Shown piece by piece: positions 1 through 6,846 of a stretch of DNA of 13,408 bases (within the stretch, counting starts at the first letter, position 1; each line of letters begins with the position of its first letter). Below the pieces are notes generated by a model that ran no database searches, was not told the origin of the DNA, and was given only the letters and a program-made list of their open reading frames with translations. Source of the stretch: Candidatus Bathyarchaeum sp. (GTDB lineage Archaea > Thermoproteota > Bathyarchaeia > Bathyarchaeales > Bathyarchaeaceae). The position numbers and the translations under genes are program-made. The stretch covers positions 1-13,408 of the forward strand of contig PIXT01000207.1 in assembly GCA_003096235.1 (NCBI GenBank). Reading direction: 5' to 3'.

Positions 1-3
1 AAA

Positions 4-615
4 GTGAAGAAGAAAGGGCTTTTCATTTGTATCGAAGGTTTGGATGGAAGTGGAAAAACAACTCACGCCCACAAACTTGTACAAAACCTGCAAAAACAGG
101 GATTAGACGCGGTATACACAACTGAGCCCAGCAGAGGAGAATTAGGGTCGTTTATACGGGGAACTCTTCTGGAGGGAAAGAATCGGGTTCCAAAGGTTGT
201 GGAAGCTGTTCTTTTTGCGGTTGACCGTGTTGAACATTTTGAGAAGGACGTGAAACCAGCCTTGGATGAGGGAAAAATTGTGGTTTCGGATAGGTGTGTC
301 TATTCGTCCCTTGCATATCAGGGAGCTGCTGGGCTTGACCTAGACTGGATCGAGCAGATTAACAGGCTTGCGCTTCCAGCGGATTTAGCGATTTACATTG
401 ATGTGCCGCCTGAGATTATGGTGAAAAGGATAAGGCGCAAGAAGTCTGTTATGGAGAGGCTTGAAACTCAACGAAGAGTACAAAAGGTTTACATGAAGTT
501 CGTTGATGCTGGAAAGCTTGTGCCTGTTAACGGTGACCGAAAAAAGTGTGATGTGGAACAGAATATTTTGAGTGTGACCACAGATTTTCTGGAGAAACAA
601 AGCGCTCTTAGATGA
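4..615 (+). CDS. tmk: dTMP kinase (thymidylate kinase)
   Basis: Phosphorylates dTMP to dTDP with ATP in the cytosol, on the way to dTTP for DNA synthesis. The P-loop GLDGSGKT lies at residues 12-19, right after the first strand. The thymidylate-kinase segment with Asp96-Arg97 follows in SDRCVYSSLAYQGA (95-108), and an Arg/Lys-rich lid lies near 141-155. The strand YIDVPPE (131-137) precedes the lid. At 203 residues it is a usual full length. The start is GTG at base 4, only three bases into the window, so no ribosome site can be seen; it leaves the normal short lead before the P-loop, but a start further upstream is not excluded. It converges on the minus-strand metalloprotease gene, with 23 bases between the stops. 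The family is clear; the exact start is less so. Confidence 0.93.
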   Translation: MKKKGLFICIEGLDGSGKTTHAHKLVQNLQKQGLDAVYTTEPSRGELGSFIRGTLLEGKNRVPKVVEAVLFAVDRVEHFEKDVKPALDEGKIVVSDRCVYSSLAYQGAAGLDLDWIEQINRLALPADLAIYIDVPPEIMVKRIRRKKSVMERLETQRRVQKVYMKFVDAGKLVPVNGDRKKCDVEQNILSVTTDFLEKQSALR

Positions 616-638
616 ATGGTTCGTTGTTTGTGCTGCTT

Positions 639-1214
639 TTAGACTATGTATGTGTGGTTCGGTTTTTCCAGATCCTTGATGAGTTCCATTGCTTGCTTAG
701 GCACTTTTAGCCCATTTAATGGAACGCCTTTGATTAACGCCCATGGCGTCTGTTCAGCTAGTGTTGTAACTATGTGATCGTCCCCGAAGCATTCTTTGGA
801 TACGTCGCAGACTAGGGAACGAACCTCCGCCTCTGAAACGTGTCCTAATGCGTGAAGGTACTCGTGGGTTAATATGCTGTAGACGAAAGCGTTGACTAGC
901 TTTTTTGATTTTGTTACAGCTTCAACAATGTTGACCAGACTTCGGTTTAGCACTATGTTGTTTGTGCCTAGCTGGTGGTATGCGCCCAAGTGAAGAGGCA
1001 AATCGTCCAAAAACAGAAGCATGTGTAATCTTTGTTTGCCTAAACAAACTTTGACTGTTTCTTTAACTATCTCCCAAACTCCTTTGAAGCCTTCAGCCTC
1101 ATCAATCAGTGAGCAGTAGCGCTCAGTGTTGGGTAACCTTTTTTTTGTTTTTGGTTTTTCGTCTCGTACTAGACGGTTTGGTTTAAATTCGGAAAACAAT
1201 CTTGTCACTTTCAT
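639..1214 (-). CDS. Small HExxH putative zinc metalloprotease
   Basis: A 191-residue protein with the zincin helix motif HEYLH at residues 117-121; His117 and His121 would bind zinc, Glu118 would be the base, and Glu128 (eleven residues after the first His) could be the third ligand. A strand-like NNIVLNRSL (85-93) lies before the helix, as the edge strand does in small zincins. The N-terminal 30 residues are rich in Lys/Arg. No signal peptide or membrane segment is seen, so it should be cytosolic. ATG at 1214 is preceded by AAGGT five bases upstream and by a TATA box about 28 bases upstream, so the transcript has almost no leader. The same spacing of H, E, H, E, V-R and L occurs in the protein at 10622-11152. 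The substrate is unknown. Metallopeptidase-like is secure from the motif; proteolytic activity is inferred. Confidence 0.75.
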   Translation of the reverse strand: MKVTRLFSEFKPNRLVRDEKPKTKKRLPNTERYCSLIDEAEGFKGVWEIVKETVKVCLGKQRLHMLLFLDDLPLHLGAYHQLGTNNIVLNRSLVNIVEAVTKSKKLVNAFVYSILTHEYLHALGHVSEAEVRSLVCDVSKECFGDDHIVTTLAEQTPWALIKGVPLNGLKVPKQAMELIKDLEKPNHTYIV

Positions 1215-1237
1215 TATTACCTTCTAGTAACTTCTTG

Positions 1238-1246
1238 TTATTTATA
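1238..1246 (-). promoter_or_regulatory. TATA box of the HExxH gene at 639-1214
   Basis: The minus strand reads TATAAATAA here, centred about 28 bases before the ATG at 1214. That is the usual archaeal distance from TATA to transcription start, so transcription should begin at or within a few bases of the start codon. Confidence 0.6.
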
Positions 1247-1316
1247 CCTATCAGTTTTTGGCAACATCCCAGTAAAGGCTCCTCTGCGTGTTTGTTAACC
1301 CAAAAAACATGCCCAT

Positions 1317-1853
1317 CTATTGTATGCTGGCTTTCTCGAAATCCCCAAAAAACAACTGAACCAGTTGCCTCTGCGACAACTCAACATTTATCTGTTTAAC
1401 CAAAAAGCTGATCAATTCATCTAACGGAACACGCTGAGTTCCCTTTTCATGACGAATCCGAACCTCCAAAACATCTTCTTGGAAGAAGAAACGGAGCACA
1501 TGATAATCGAACCGTAACGGAACCCGTTTACCATTATCCCTAATAAGGTGATATCGGACAGCAAAGAAAAAATCTAAAGTTTCCAGCTCTGTTTCATTAA
1601 CTGTTCTCAGAGCGTTATCCAGTTCATTTTGGTCTAAAAAATTGAAATCAATGCCATCAGCCACACCGAACTCAAAGCCCACTTCACTTTTCTGTTTCAA
1701 ATATGGTGTTACAGTGCCTAAATCAAAGAGTTCACTGTTCAAACGGTGAAATGTACAAAAAATCGCTTGCTGTAGACTCTTCGTGGGGTTCTGATGATGA
1801 AATATGGTTACGCCATGGATGTTTTCAGGAAAATTTTCGTAACGTCCAAGCAA
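1317..1853 (-). CDS. Hypothetical protein downstream of UPF0148 gene
   Basis: A 178-residue soluble protein that I do not recognise. It has no signal peptide, membrane segment, Cys pair or known catalytic motif. It alternates strand-like stretches (SEVGFEFGVADGIDFNF, residues about 56-72; FRFDYHVLRFFF-like region about 119-131) with a C-terminal half rich in Leu, Phe and Gln that is probably helical. The predicted start is TTG at 1853, preceded by AGGG; no better start was found. It begins 23 bases after the UPF0148 stop on the same strand, with no promoter visible between them, so the two are probably one operon. A role linked to that zinc-ribbon protein is a guess from position only. Confidence 0.7.
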   Translation of the reverse strand: MLGRYENFPENIHGVTIFHHQNPTKSLQQAIFCTFHRLNSELFDLGTVTPYLKQKSEVGFEFGVADGIDFNFLDQNELDNALRTVNETELETLDFFFAVRYHLIRDNGKRVPLRFDYHVLRFFFQEDVLEVRIRHEKGTQRVPLDELISFLVKQINVELSQRQLVQLFFGDFEKASIQ

Positions 1854-1876
1854 CGTAAACGCCCTTTTTGTTTGGA

Positions 1877-2230
1877 CTATTTTTTCATGCTCTTTATCTT
1901 TTCAAGATTCTCAAGAAGCGTTGACAGTGTTGCGCTTAGAGTTTTGAGTTTTTTTGCATCTGTTTCTTCTACAAGCTGTTTCTCGATTTCCTTAATTTTT
2001 GTCATAATCGTTGTTTCTAGGCTAGAAAATGCGGGTGCTTCAGGTGCCTTTGGTTCAGGGTCGCCTTCTCTTACAATTATTACACGTTTTTGGCAACTGG
2101 CACACCACAGCTCACTGCTTCTTAGTTTGAATATTGGTGAAGAACAAGCGGGGCAGGCATGTTCGGTGAGTGTGGCTCCCTGCCTGAGCAAATCTGCCAT
2201 GATTTTGATGTTTTCTGAATTTTTAGCCAC
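1877..2230 (-). CDS. UPF0148 / Sjogren-scleroderma autoantigen p27-type zinc ribbon
   Basis: A 117-residue protein matching the autoantigen p27 family: MADLLRQGATLTEHACP (residues 11-27) followed by a zinc ribbon with Cys26, Cys29, Cys43 and Cys46 (CPAC and CASC). A Pro/Glu/Ala linker (57-67) leads to a Lys/Glu-rich coiled-coil-like C-terminus (68-117). The family is widespread in archaea and its function is not established. The start is GTG at 2230, with a GAGG ribosome site about eight bases upstream. It heads a probable two-gene operon with the hypothetical protein at 1317-1853. Family assignment is strong. Confidence 0.88.
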   Translation of the reverse strand: MAKNSENIKIMADLLRQGATLTEHACPACSSPIFKLRSSELWCASCQKRVIIVREGDPEPKAPEAPAFSSLETTIMTKIKEIEKQLVEETDAKKLKTLSATLSTLLENLEKIKSMKK

Positions 2231-2377
2231 GTTAAATCCTCTTCTGCGTAAGCTTTCAGGTAGAGTATGTTTTTGCTAGGTTAATTAACTATCTATCGCC
2301 CTTTTTTGTGATGAAACTGAATCGCAGAAAGGTTTGTGCCCTAATAATTGGTATGCATCACTGTCTGTTTAGGATAA

Positions 2378-2387
2378 GATTAAATAC
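2378..2387 (+). promoter_or_regulatory. TATA element of the UPF0147 gene
   Basis: GATTAAATAC resembles an archaeal TATA box. A start about 25 bases downstream would leave a short leader holding the AGGAGG ribosome site at 2414-2419, seven bases before ATG 2427. Confidence 0.5.
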
Positions 2388-2426
2388 GCTGCATTTCGTT
2401 TAAGCTGTGTAATAGGAGGCTTCTAC

Positions 2427-2705
2427 ATGGTACGCAAAAAGAAACTAGAGGAATACGAGGAAAGAATAAAAGAAGCCATGAATGTGCTCGGTATGGTTTC
2501 AGAAGACACTACCACTCCAAGAAACATAAGAAGAGCTGCAAAACAATCAATTACATCACTTCAAGTTCCTGACAACACTCCAGCAGTCAGAGCGGCAAAC
2601 GCCATTTCTATTCTTGACGAAATCTTGCAAGACCCCAACATGCCCCCTTACAGCAGAGTGAAGCTCTGGAACGTCATGAGTCTACTCGAAGCAATCAAAG
2701 ACTAA
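2427..2705 (+). CDS. UPF0147 family protein
   Basis: A 92-residue all-helical archaeal protein of the UPF0147 family. Recognisable parts are the NVLGMVSEDTTTPRNIRRAA stretch (residues 19-38), the middle NTPAVRAANAISILDEI and the end DPNMPPYSRVKLWNVMSLLE. Structural genomics has solved members, but no function is established; it is confined to archaea, which supports the taxonomic call. ATG 2427 has a strong AGGAGG site seven bases upstream. Its TAA overlaps the TAG of a possible small opposite-strand ORF (2702-2809) within the same four bases, CTAA. Confidence 0.93.
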   Translation: MVRKKKLEEYEERIKEAMNVLGMVSEDTTTPRNIRRAAKQSITSLQVPDNTPAVRAANAISILDEILQDPNMPPYSRVKLWNVMSLLEAIKD

Positions 2706-2809
2706 AAGACTGCACCAGCTGGGATGTTTTCTTTATCCCCAACATCATAAACATCATCAACAGGGAGCTTCATCCTTTTCTTTCCTATCTGATTTTTTGA
2801 CTCAGACAC
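2702..2809 (-). CDS. Possible 35-aa small protein facing UPF0147
   Basis: An open frame from GTG 2809 to TAG 2702, 35 codons, with an internal ATG at codon 13 (2773). The C-terminal part contains LPVDDVYDVGDKENIPAGAV: polar, acidic and not low-complexity. The ATG has a purine-rich AGGAAAGAAAAGG upstream; the GTG has no clear ribosome site. A TTTAAG element around 2843-2852 on the minus strand would place a transcript start near 2820, just before the GTG. The stop overlaps the UPF0147 stop. I recognise no family. It may be real or chance; similarity in related genomes would decide. Confidence 0.35.
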   Translation of the reverse strand: MSESKNQIGKKRMKLPVDDVYDVGDKENIPAGAVF

Positions 2810-3008
2810 CCTATGTGGTGCTCAGACCCAATTTTTGTTAACACTTAAATCTATACATGGCTTGCCTGAAGTGCATGCCTCTAGGCTGAGAAAAAAGCAA
2901 AGCCGTAGGATTTTTAGTTGTATTTGTGCATAAAAGCTTTTGACATAGAACATATACCACGTATTTGGCAGAAAGCGTTTGTTGTAAGACTTCTGAAAGG
3001 ATGATACC
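2810..3008. other. Spacer before the nuclease-fold-like gene
   Basis: No gene seen. It holds a possible minus-strand promoter (about 2843-2852) for the small ORF at 2702-2809. It also holds a possible plus-strand TATA element, ATAAAAGC, near 2932-2939 for the gene at 3009. No tRNA fold or convincing C/D box pair was found. Confidence 0.4.
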
Positions 3009-3644
3009 ATGAACAAGTTCGACCGAGACATAGAGATTCTATCTGCAAAACTAAACATGGACACAGACAAAGAAGCCCAGAAGAAGCTGAATGTTCTAAA
3101 AGATAAGCTGATTCGGATGCATGACGAGAATGTCGTCAAGATTAACCATTCTGTTATGGAGATGGTATGCGCTAAACATTTGGTTCTTAAAGGCTACGAA
3201 GTGGATATTGAACGCCCCGTAAACGGGTTAATCTGTGACCTGTACGGCGTAAAGGGCTTTGGTTCACACATTGTCGAAATAGAAACTGGTTTTATTCCTC
3301 CAAGTCACGCCCTTGACCCTGCTAACTACCGCAAGTCACGGATAGCCAGCAAAATAATCAGGTACGGTAACCATTCAGAAAAGTTTGCCTTAGGTGTTCC
3401 GCCATATTATGTGCTGCAGATTCCCGAGATGCTAGTGAAGCCTCCTAGAGACCGAACAAAAAAAGACCTCAAGTACCTCAAAACTCTGTGTGACCTTTAC
3501 TACAAAAATCCGCCAGTTAGCCTCGATGAAATCAGAAACTCTCGTATTCATACAATCTACATAATAGATGTGGATGGAATATCTGTAAGAGAAGTTGACC
3601 CTGCAACATACCTAGAGAAGCGTTCCCTTTTTTCGTCAACATAA
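3009..3644 (+). CDS. Crenarchaeal-type conserved protein, possible PD-(D/E)XK fold
   Basis: A 211-residue protein. A charged helical N-terminus (residues 1-45) leads to a core with Glu51 in a helix, GYEVDIERPVNGLICDLYG (62-80, Asp77), then the strand HIVEIETGF (87-95, Glu90 and Glu92), then SHALDPANYRKSRIASKIIRYG (99-120). Helix-Glu, strand-Asp and strand Glu-x-Glu/Lys is the layout of restriction-endonuclease-like folds; here the usual Lys is Glu92, so catalysis is doubtful. I recall similar VEVETGF...HALDP sequences in crenarchaeal proteins of unknown role. ATG 3009 follows AAAGG at eight bases. The next gene on the strand begins 84 bases after the stop. The conserved family is likely; the fold is inferred. 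Confidence 0.75.
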   Translation: MNKFDRDIEILSAKLNMDTDKEAQKKLNVLKDKLIRMHDENVVKINHSVMEMVCAKHLVLKGYEVDIERPVNGLICDLYGVKGFGSHIVEIETGFIPPSHALDPANYRKSRIASKIIRYGNHSEKFALGVPPYYVLQIPEMLVKPPRDRTKKDLKYLKTLCDLYYKNPPVSLDEIRNSRIHTIYIIDVDGISVREVDPATYLEKRSLFSST

Positions 3645-3728
3645 AAACAAAAAACACAGTTTTGTAAGTTTGTGCAGCTTAAGATTCTTATTTGCTACAC
3701 GCCTAGTTTAATTGTGGTGACCCAAAGA

Positions 3729-4508
3729 ATGGTGACAGTTTCCGCAAATCTAATCAACTCACATCTGGATGAACCAAAAGTTGCGCAGATGTTCCAGCTA
3801 ATGGAAAGCGACCTTGAAGTCAAAAATACTCTTCGCATGTCGAATGTGATGGCTGTGGAGCGGCTCAAATACAACGACCACGGTCCAGTCCACGCTAAAA
3901 TCGTTGCGGGAAGCGCCTTGGAAATTTTTGATTTGTTAACCCAGCAAGTCACACCTACAACAGTACACAATAACGTTTGTTCGCTTGAAGACGCTAAGGT
4001 TGTTGTTCTTTGTGGGTCTTATCTTCATGACTTGGGCAACAGCATTCACAGGGTTGATCATCCATTCCACAGTTGTATACTAGCAAATCCTATCTTGGAC
4101 AGGCTTCTCAAGACGGTGTATCCCAAAGATGCGGGTTTGGTAGTGCGGTTAAAGTCTGAGATACTGCACGCCATTTTTGCTCATGAAGAGGAAGTCGATT
4201 GTTTGAGTGTGGAGGCGGGCGCAGCAAAGGTAGCTGATGGAACGGATATGGCTCGGGGGCGGACCAGAATTCCGTATCGCACAGGAAAAGTGGATATTCA
4301 TTCGGTATCTGCGTTGTCTATAACTCAAGTGGAAATCGAGAAAGGGAAACATAGACCTGTTCAAATCTTTGTGAACATGAATAACCCTGCGGGTGTCTTT
4401 CAAATAGAGGAAGTGCTTGACAAAAAGATTCAGACTTCAGGCATACAGGATTTGGTTGAAGTAATAGCGTTGGAGAAAGGAATACAGATAAGACGAAGCA
4501 AGGCATAA
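3729..4508 (+). CDS. HD-domain metal-dependent phosphohydrolase
   Basis: A 259-residue soluble HD-superfamily enzyme, probably hydrolysing a phosphoester; the substrate is unknown. Likely metal ligands are His51 or His55 in YNDHGPVH, the His100-Asp101 pair in YLHDLGN, His110/His114 region in HRVDHPFH, His147 and His152 in HAIFAHE, and Asp170 in AAKVADGTD. A C-terminal part (about 190-259) of strands and one helix follows the HD core. The frame is open back to GTG 3672, but ATG 3729 has GGTGA eight bases upstream (3716-3720), so I place the start there. It ends 26 bases from the convergent NosD-like gene. It is unrelated to the second HD protein at 8548-9105 beyond the superfamily. Confidence 0.85.
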   Translation: MVTVSANLINSHLDEPKVAQMFQLMESDLEVKNTLRMSNVMAVERLKYNDHGPVHAKIVAGSALEIFDLLTQQVTPTTVHNNVCSLEDAKVVVLCGSYLHDLGNSIHRVDHPFHSCILANPILDRLLKTVYPKDAGLVVRLKSEILHAIFAHEEEVDCLSVEAGAAKVADGTDMARGRTRIPYRTGKVDIHSVSALSITQVEIEKGKHRPVQIFVNMNNPAGVFQIEEVLDKKIQTSGIQDLVEVIALEKGIQIRRSKA

Positions 4509-4526
4509 CAAAAAGCAGCCAGAAAC

Positions 4527-4542
4527 CTTTTTGTCTATTTTT
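4527..4542 (+). terminator. T-rich stretch between converging genes
   Basis: CTTTTTGTCTATTTTT follows the HD gene by about 20 bases and suits archaeal poly-T termination; it overlaps the stop codon of the NosD-like gene. No hairpin is evident. Confidence 0.3.
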
Positions 4543-5866
4543 CAGAAGTGGGTTTACTTTTTGTTCGTCCACTAACAAGCGTTATTCCCATAACGATAAC
4601 ACCAAACGCAGCTAAACCCAATATTCCCAAGTGTACCCAAAGTAGTTGATTTGATTGCTGCACAGTTTCGTAGCGACTCATGAGCGGGTAACGGTCAATG
4701 TTGTTATCATCTATTACATATGATATGTCGCCTACGCCGTCTCCATTGCTGTCTGTTTCATTGTAGTTGCTCCAGTAGTTTCCTTCAGAACCATTATCCC
4801 AATAGTTTTGGCTGCTAGGTGATTCAACCTGAACAGTTTGAGTGTTATTTACAAAATTGTTATGATAAAACGTGCACTGCTCAATAACGGAGCCGCCAGA
4901 GTTTCTGATTATTATAGCAGATTCACTGCATGATACATCATTTTCGTAAATGCTGCTGTTTGCACCCACATTAAACGTTATACCCGATTCAGAAAAGTTT
5001 GTTACACTATTTCCATAAACGCTGTAGTTTGACCCAGTAATCATGATGCCGCTAATGCCATTCACCAACCTGTTCTTTGAAATTGTTGTTTGATTACCCC
5101 GCGCTCCAATTTGTAGATAGATGTTCCCAACACTGTTTTCAGTAATTGTGCTAAAAGAGCTGTCCATTGTAATTCCCTGCGCAGCATTAGTTATGCTGTT
5201 TCTGGCAACCATACTGTTTACTGTCTCAGAACGTCCAGTCAGGTTCCCAATTTCGATAGCAACCGCAACATTATCCACCGTATTATCTGAGACGACAATA
5301 CTATTGCACGAATCAAACATAATCGCTTTTGAACCAATATCTGTTACATTAGTTCCAGTAATCGTGATATCTGAGCAACTTGTTACTGATACCCCACTCC
5401 AGAACTGCGTAACCTCCATGTTCATCAACGTCACGTTACTTATGTCCTGCAAAACTATTCCATCCGCAGCATATCTTGCGTTAGTTATGAAGCCCTGAAT
5501 ACTATGACCTGCACCATCAATAACGACGTTGTCTCGCTCAACCCTAACAGTTCGATTGACCACATCATCAATCAAAGTGTAAACATCGCCATCCCGTTGA
5601 ATAGGCGCATCTTGTGGTTCAATTGTTCCATCCTCTCTGAGGGTGATGTTTGACAATTTGGTCGAAAAATACATGCTGTATATGGGTTGTCGAGGAGCTT
5701 CTTTAGTACTAGTAACTGAAAATGAAGGCAATGAGAGTGTTTCATCTGTTTGAGTTGCAGATGATTGTTCATTTGATGACGGAAAATAATAGCTAATCCC
5801 AGCTACTGAAAAAGCCAAAACCACGCCAAGAATTACTCCCAGTGCAATTTTTGTTCCTCCATTCAA
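4535..5866 (-). CDS. NosD-like right-handed beta-helix surface protein
   Basis: A 443-residue exported protein. An N-terminal hydrophobic segment (about residues 7-26) acts as signal or anchor. Residues about 70-340 carry repeated parallel beta-helix rungs of the NosD/CASH type (patterns such as NVTLMNMEVTQF, SVYGNSVTNFS, SIYENDVSCSE). They are followed by the archaeal signature NYWSNYNETDSNGDGVGD, with a calcium-like DxNxDG loop, ending DRYPLM. A second hydrophobic segment (about 410-430) and a basic tail (GRTKSKPTSEK) would hold it in the membrane with the helix outside. The predicted start is TTG 5866, with no good ribosome site upstream; a GGAGG lies just inside the frame, so the start is uncertain. 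It probably binds surface sugars or proteins; copper delivery as in true NosD is not implied. Confidence 0.87.
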   Translation of the reverse strand: MNGGTKIALGVILGVVLAFSVAGISYYFPSSNEQSSATQTDETLSLPSFSVTSTKEAPRQPIYSMYFSTKLSNITLREDGTIEPQDAPIQRDGDVYTLIDDVVNRTVRVERDNVVIDGAGHSIQGFITNARYAADGIVLQDISNVTLMNMEVTQFWSGVSVTSCSDITITGTNVTDIGSKAIMFDSCNSIVVSDNTVDNVAVAIEIGNLTGRSETVNSMVARNSITNAAQGITMDSSFSTITENSVGNIYLQIGARGNQTTISKNRLVNGISGIMITGSNYSVYGNSVTNFSESGITFNVGANSSIYENDVSCSESAIIIRNSGGSVIEQCTFYHNNFVNNTQTVQVESPSSQNYWDNGSEGNYWSNYNETDSNGDGVGDISYVIDDNNIDRYPLMSRYETVQQSNQLLWVHLGILGLAAFGVIVMGITLVSGRTKSKPTSEK

Positions 5867-6373
5867 AGTTGCACAAACTCACTACAGATTTACAGTCCTA
5901 CAAGATGTCTTCAATTATTTAATGCTATATTTCTATACAGTTGTTCTAATCTTTCGAACAGGTATGACAAGCTATGCCACAAAGCATCCCCACAAAAGGA
6001 CATAAACAAAAACGGCAAGAGCAGTTTAACTAAAGCAACTCGTCTATGTATACTAGAACAGTTGAGTAATTTTTGTCAAGAAACATTGACAAAACCGTAT
6101 CATTCATAGGTCAAGAAACCTTGACAAAAACCGTTTTATTCAAAGTAGCCCGCTTGTAATATGTGACAATATGAATATGTTTACAAAAAATTTCAATTTC
6201 AAACACAAAACCTGTAACCTAGCTAATTCTTGGAGCTCTGATTCATATTAGGAGACTAATAGAGGTACATTGTTGAAAACAGCCTTTTTTCAGAAAAACA
6301 TGAGAACAACAAAAAAGCCGTATCCTGAAAACTGAAGCAGCATTGTTAATATCCATGTGAAGAGGTAACTTGG
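5867..6373. other. 507-base regulatory spacer, no clear gene
   Basis: The spacer lies between the divergent NosD-like gene and the winged-helix gene. On the minus strand GCATTAAATAATT (about 5912-5925) is a plausible TATA region for the NosD-like gene. On the plus strand are a 35/36-base tandem repeat at 6075-6145 and two tiny frames (5974-6033, 19 codons; 6270-6335, 21 codons), each after a partial ribosome site. I do not call either a gene. Confidence 0.5.
6075..6145. repeat. Tandem 35/36-base repeat with two dyad sites
   Basis: Two units abut directly (6075-6109 and 6110-6145) and differ by one inserted A and about four substitutions. Each starts with an inverted repeat, GTCAAGAAACATTGAC (6075-6090) and GTCAAGAAACCTTGAC (6110-6125); the first extends to TTGTCAA-N6-TTGACAA (6073-6092). 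The dyads are 35 bases apart. Paired dyads upstream of a winged-helix gene look like operators, possibly for autoregulation, but the binding protein is unknown. There is no spacer between units, so this is not a CRISPR. Confidence 0.7.
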
Positions 6374-6796
6374 TTGACTGCAGAAAACGCCAAAGATGCC
6401 CTGAGGGGAAACACCCTTGAAATCTACCGATTCTTAGTGAAAAACAACAAGCCTGTTGGAATCCGAGAAGTACAAAGAGCCCTGAACCTAAGTAGCCCCT
6501 CCGTGGTTGCATACCACTTTTCCAAACTGGAAGAAGCAGGTCTTGTGAAACGAGAACAAGGAAACTACATTGTCAGCAAGATTATCCTCGACCACAGCGT
6601 ACGAATCAGCCGATTTATTATTCCAAGACACCTTTTTTATTTTGTATTCGCTGTTGCATCATTAGCAATCGAATTGACGCTACTCAGACCAAGCACAATC
6701 AGCCGCGAATACTTCTTTTCCACAGCTACAACACTAATATTTGCTATAGTTTTTGGATATGAAGCACTGCAGGCATGGCACAGAGGCGACCTATAA
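6374..6796 (+). CDS. Membrane-anchored winged-helix regulator
   Basis: A 140-residue protein with an N-terminal winged helix-turn-helix (residues about 13-72; the recognition part is PVGIREVQRALNLSSPSVVAYHFSKLEEAGLVKRE) and two predicted membrane helices (about 85-103 and 113-133) with a short loop between. The DNA-binding domain would face the cytosol. It resembles archaeal transcription regulators tethered to the membrane; ligand and targets are unknown. The start is TTG 6374, with GAGGT seven bases upstream (6362-6366). The long leader with paired dyads at 6075-6145 and the divergent surface-protein gene make both likely regulatory targets, though this is only positional. Domain call is strong. 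Confidence 0.8.
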   Translation: MTAENAKDALRGNTLEIYRFLVKNNKPVGIREVQRALNLSSPSVVAYHFSKLEEAGLVKREQGNYIVSKIILDHSVRISRFIIPRHLFYFVFAVASLAIELTLLRPSTISREYFFSTATTLIFAIVFGYEALQAWHRGDL

Positions 6797-6812
6797 ACGC
6801 AAAAAGCCAACG

Positions 6813-6821
6813 TTTTATTTA
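6813..6821 (+). promoter_or_regulatory. TATA element of the RNA methyltransferase gene
   Basis: TTTTATTTA is centred about 30 bases before ATG 6847, and no ribosome site precedes that ATG. This fits a leaderless transcript. Confidence 0.5.
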
Positions 6822-6846
6822 GCACAACCAGATTGTATTCCTTTTA

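Noticed and set aside
1794..2279. 161-codon plus-strand frame over the UPF0148 operon
   Set aside because: It is antisense to the zinc ribbon; its hydrophobic look comes from the reverse of charged codons.
5974..6033. 19-codon basic frame starting MPQSIPTKGHKQKRQ, after TATATTT and AGGT
   Set aside because: The ribosome site is weak and ten bases away, and there is no second sign of coding; left as a possibility only.
6075..6145. CRISPR-like repeat
   Set aside because: Only two units, abutting with no spacer between, and no cas genes near.
6270..6335. 21-codon frame from TTG after GAGGT, ahead of the winged-helix gene
   Set aside because: Double TTG start and short; the GAGGT is too close to it to be good (three bases); may be chance.
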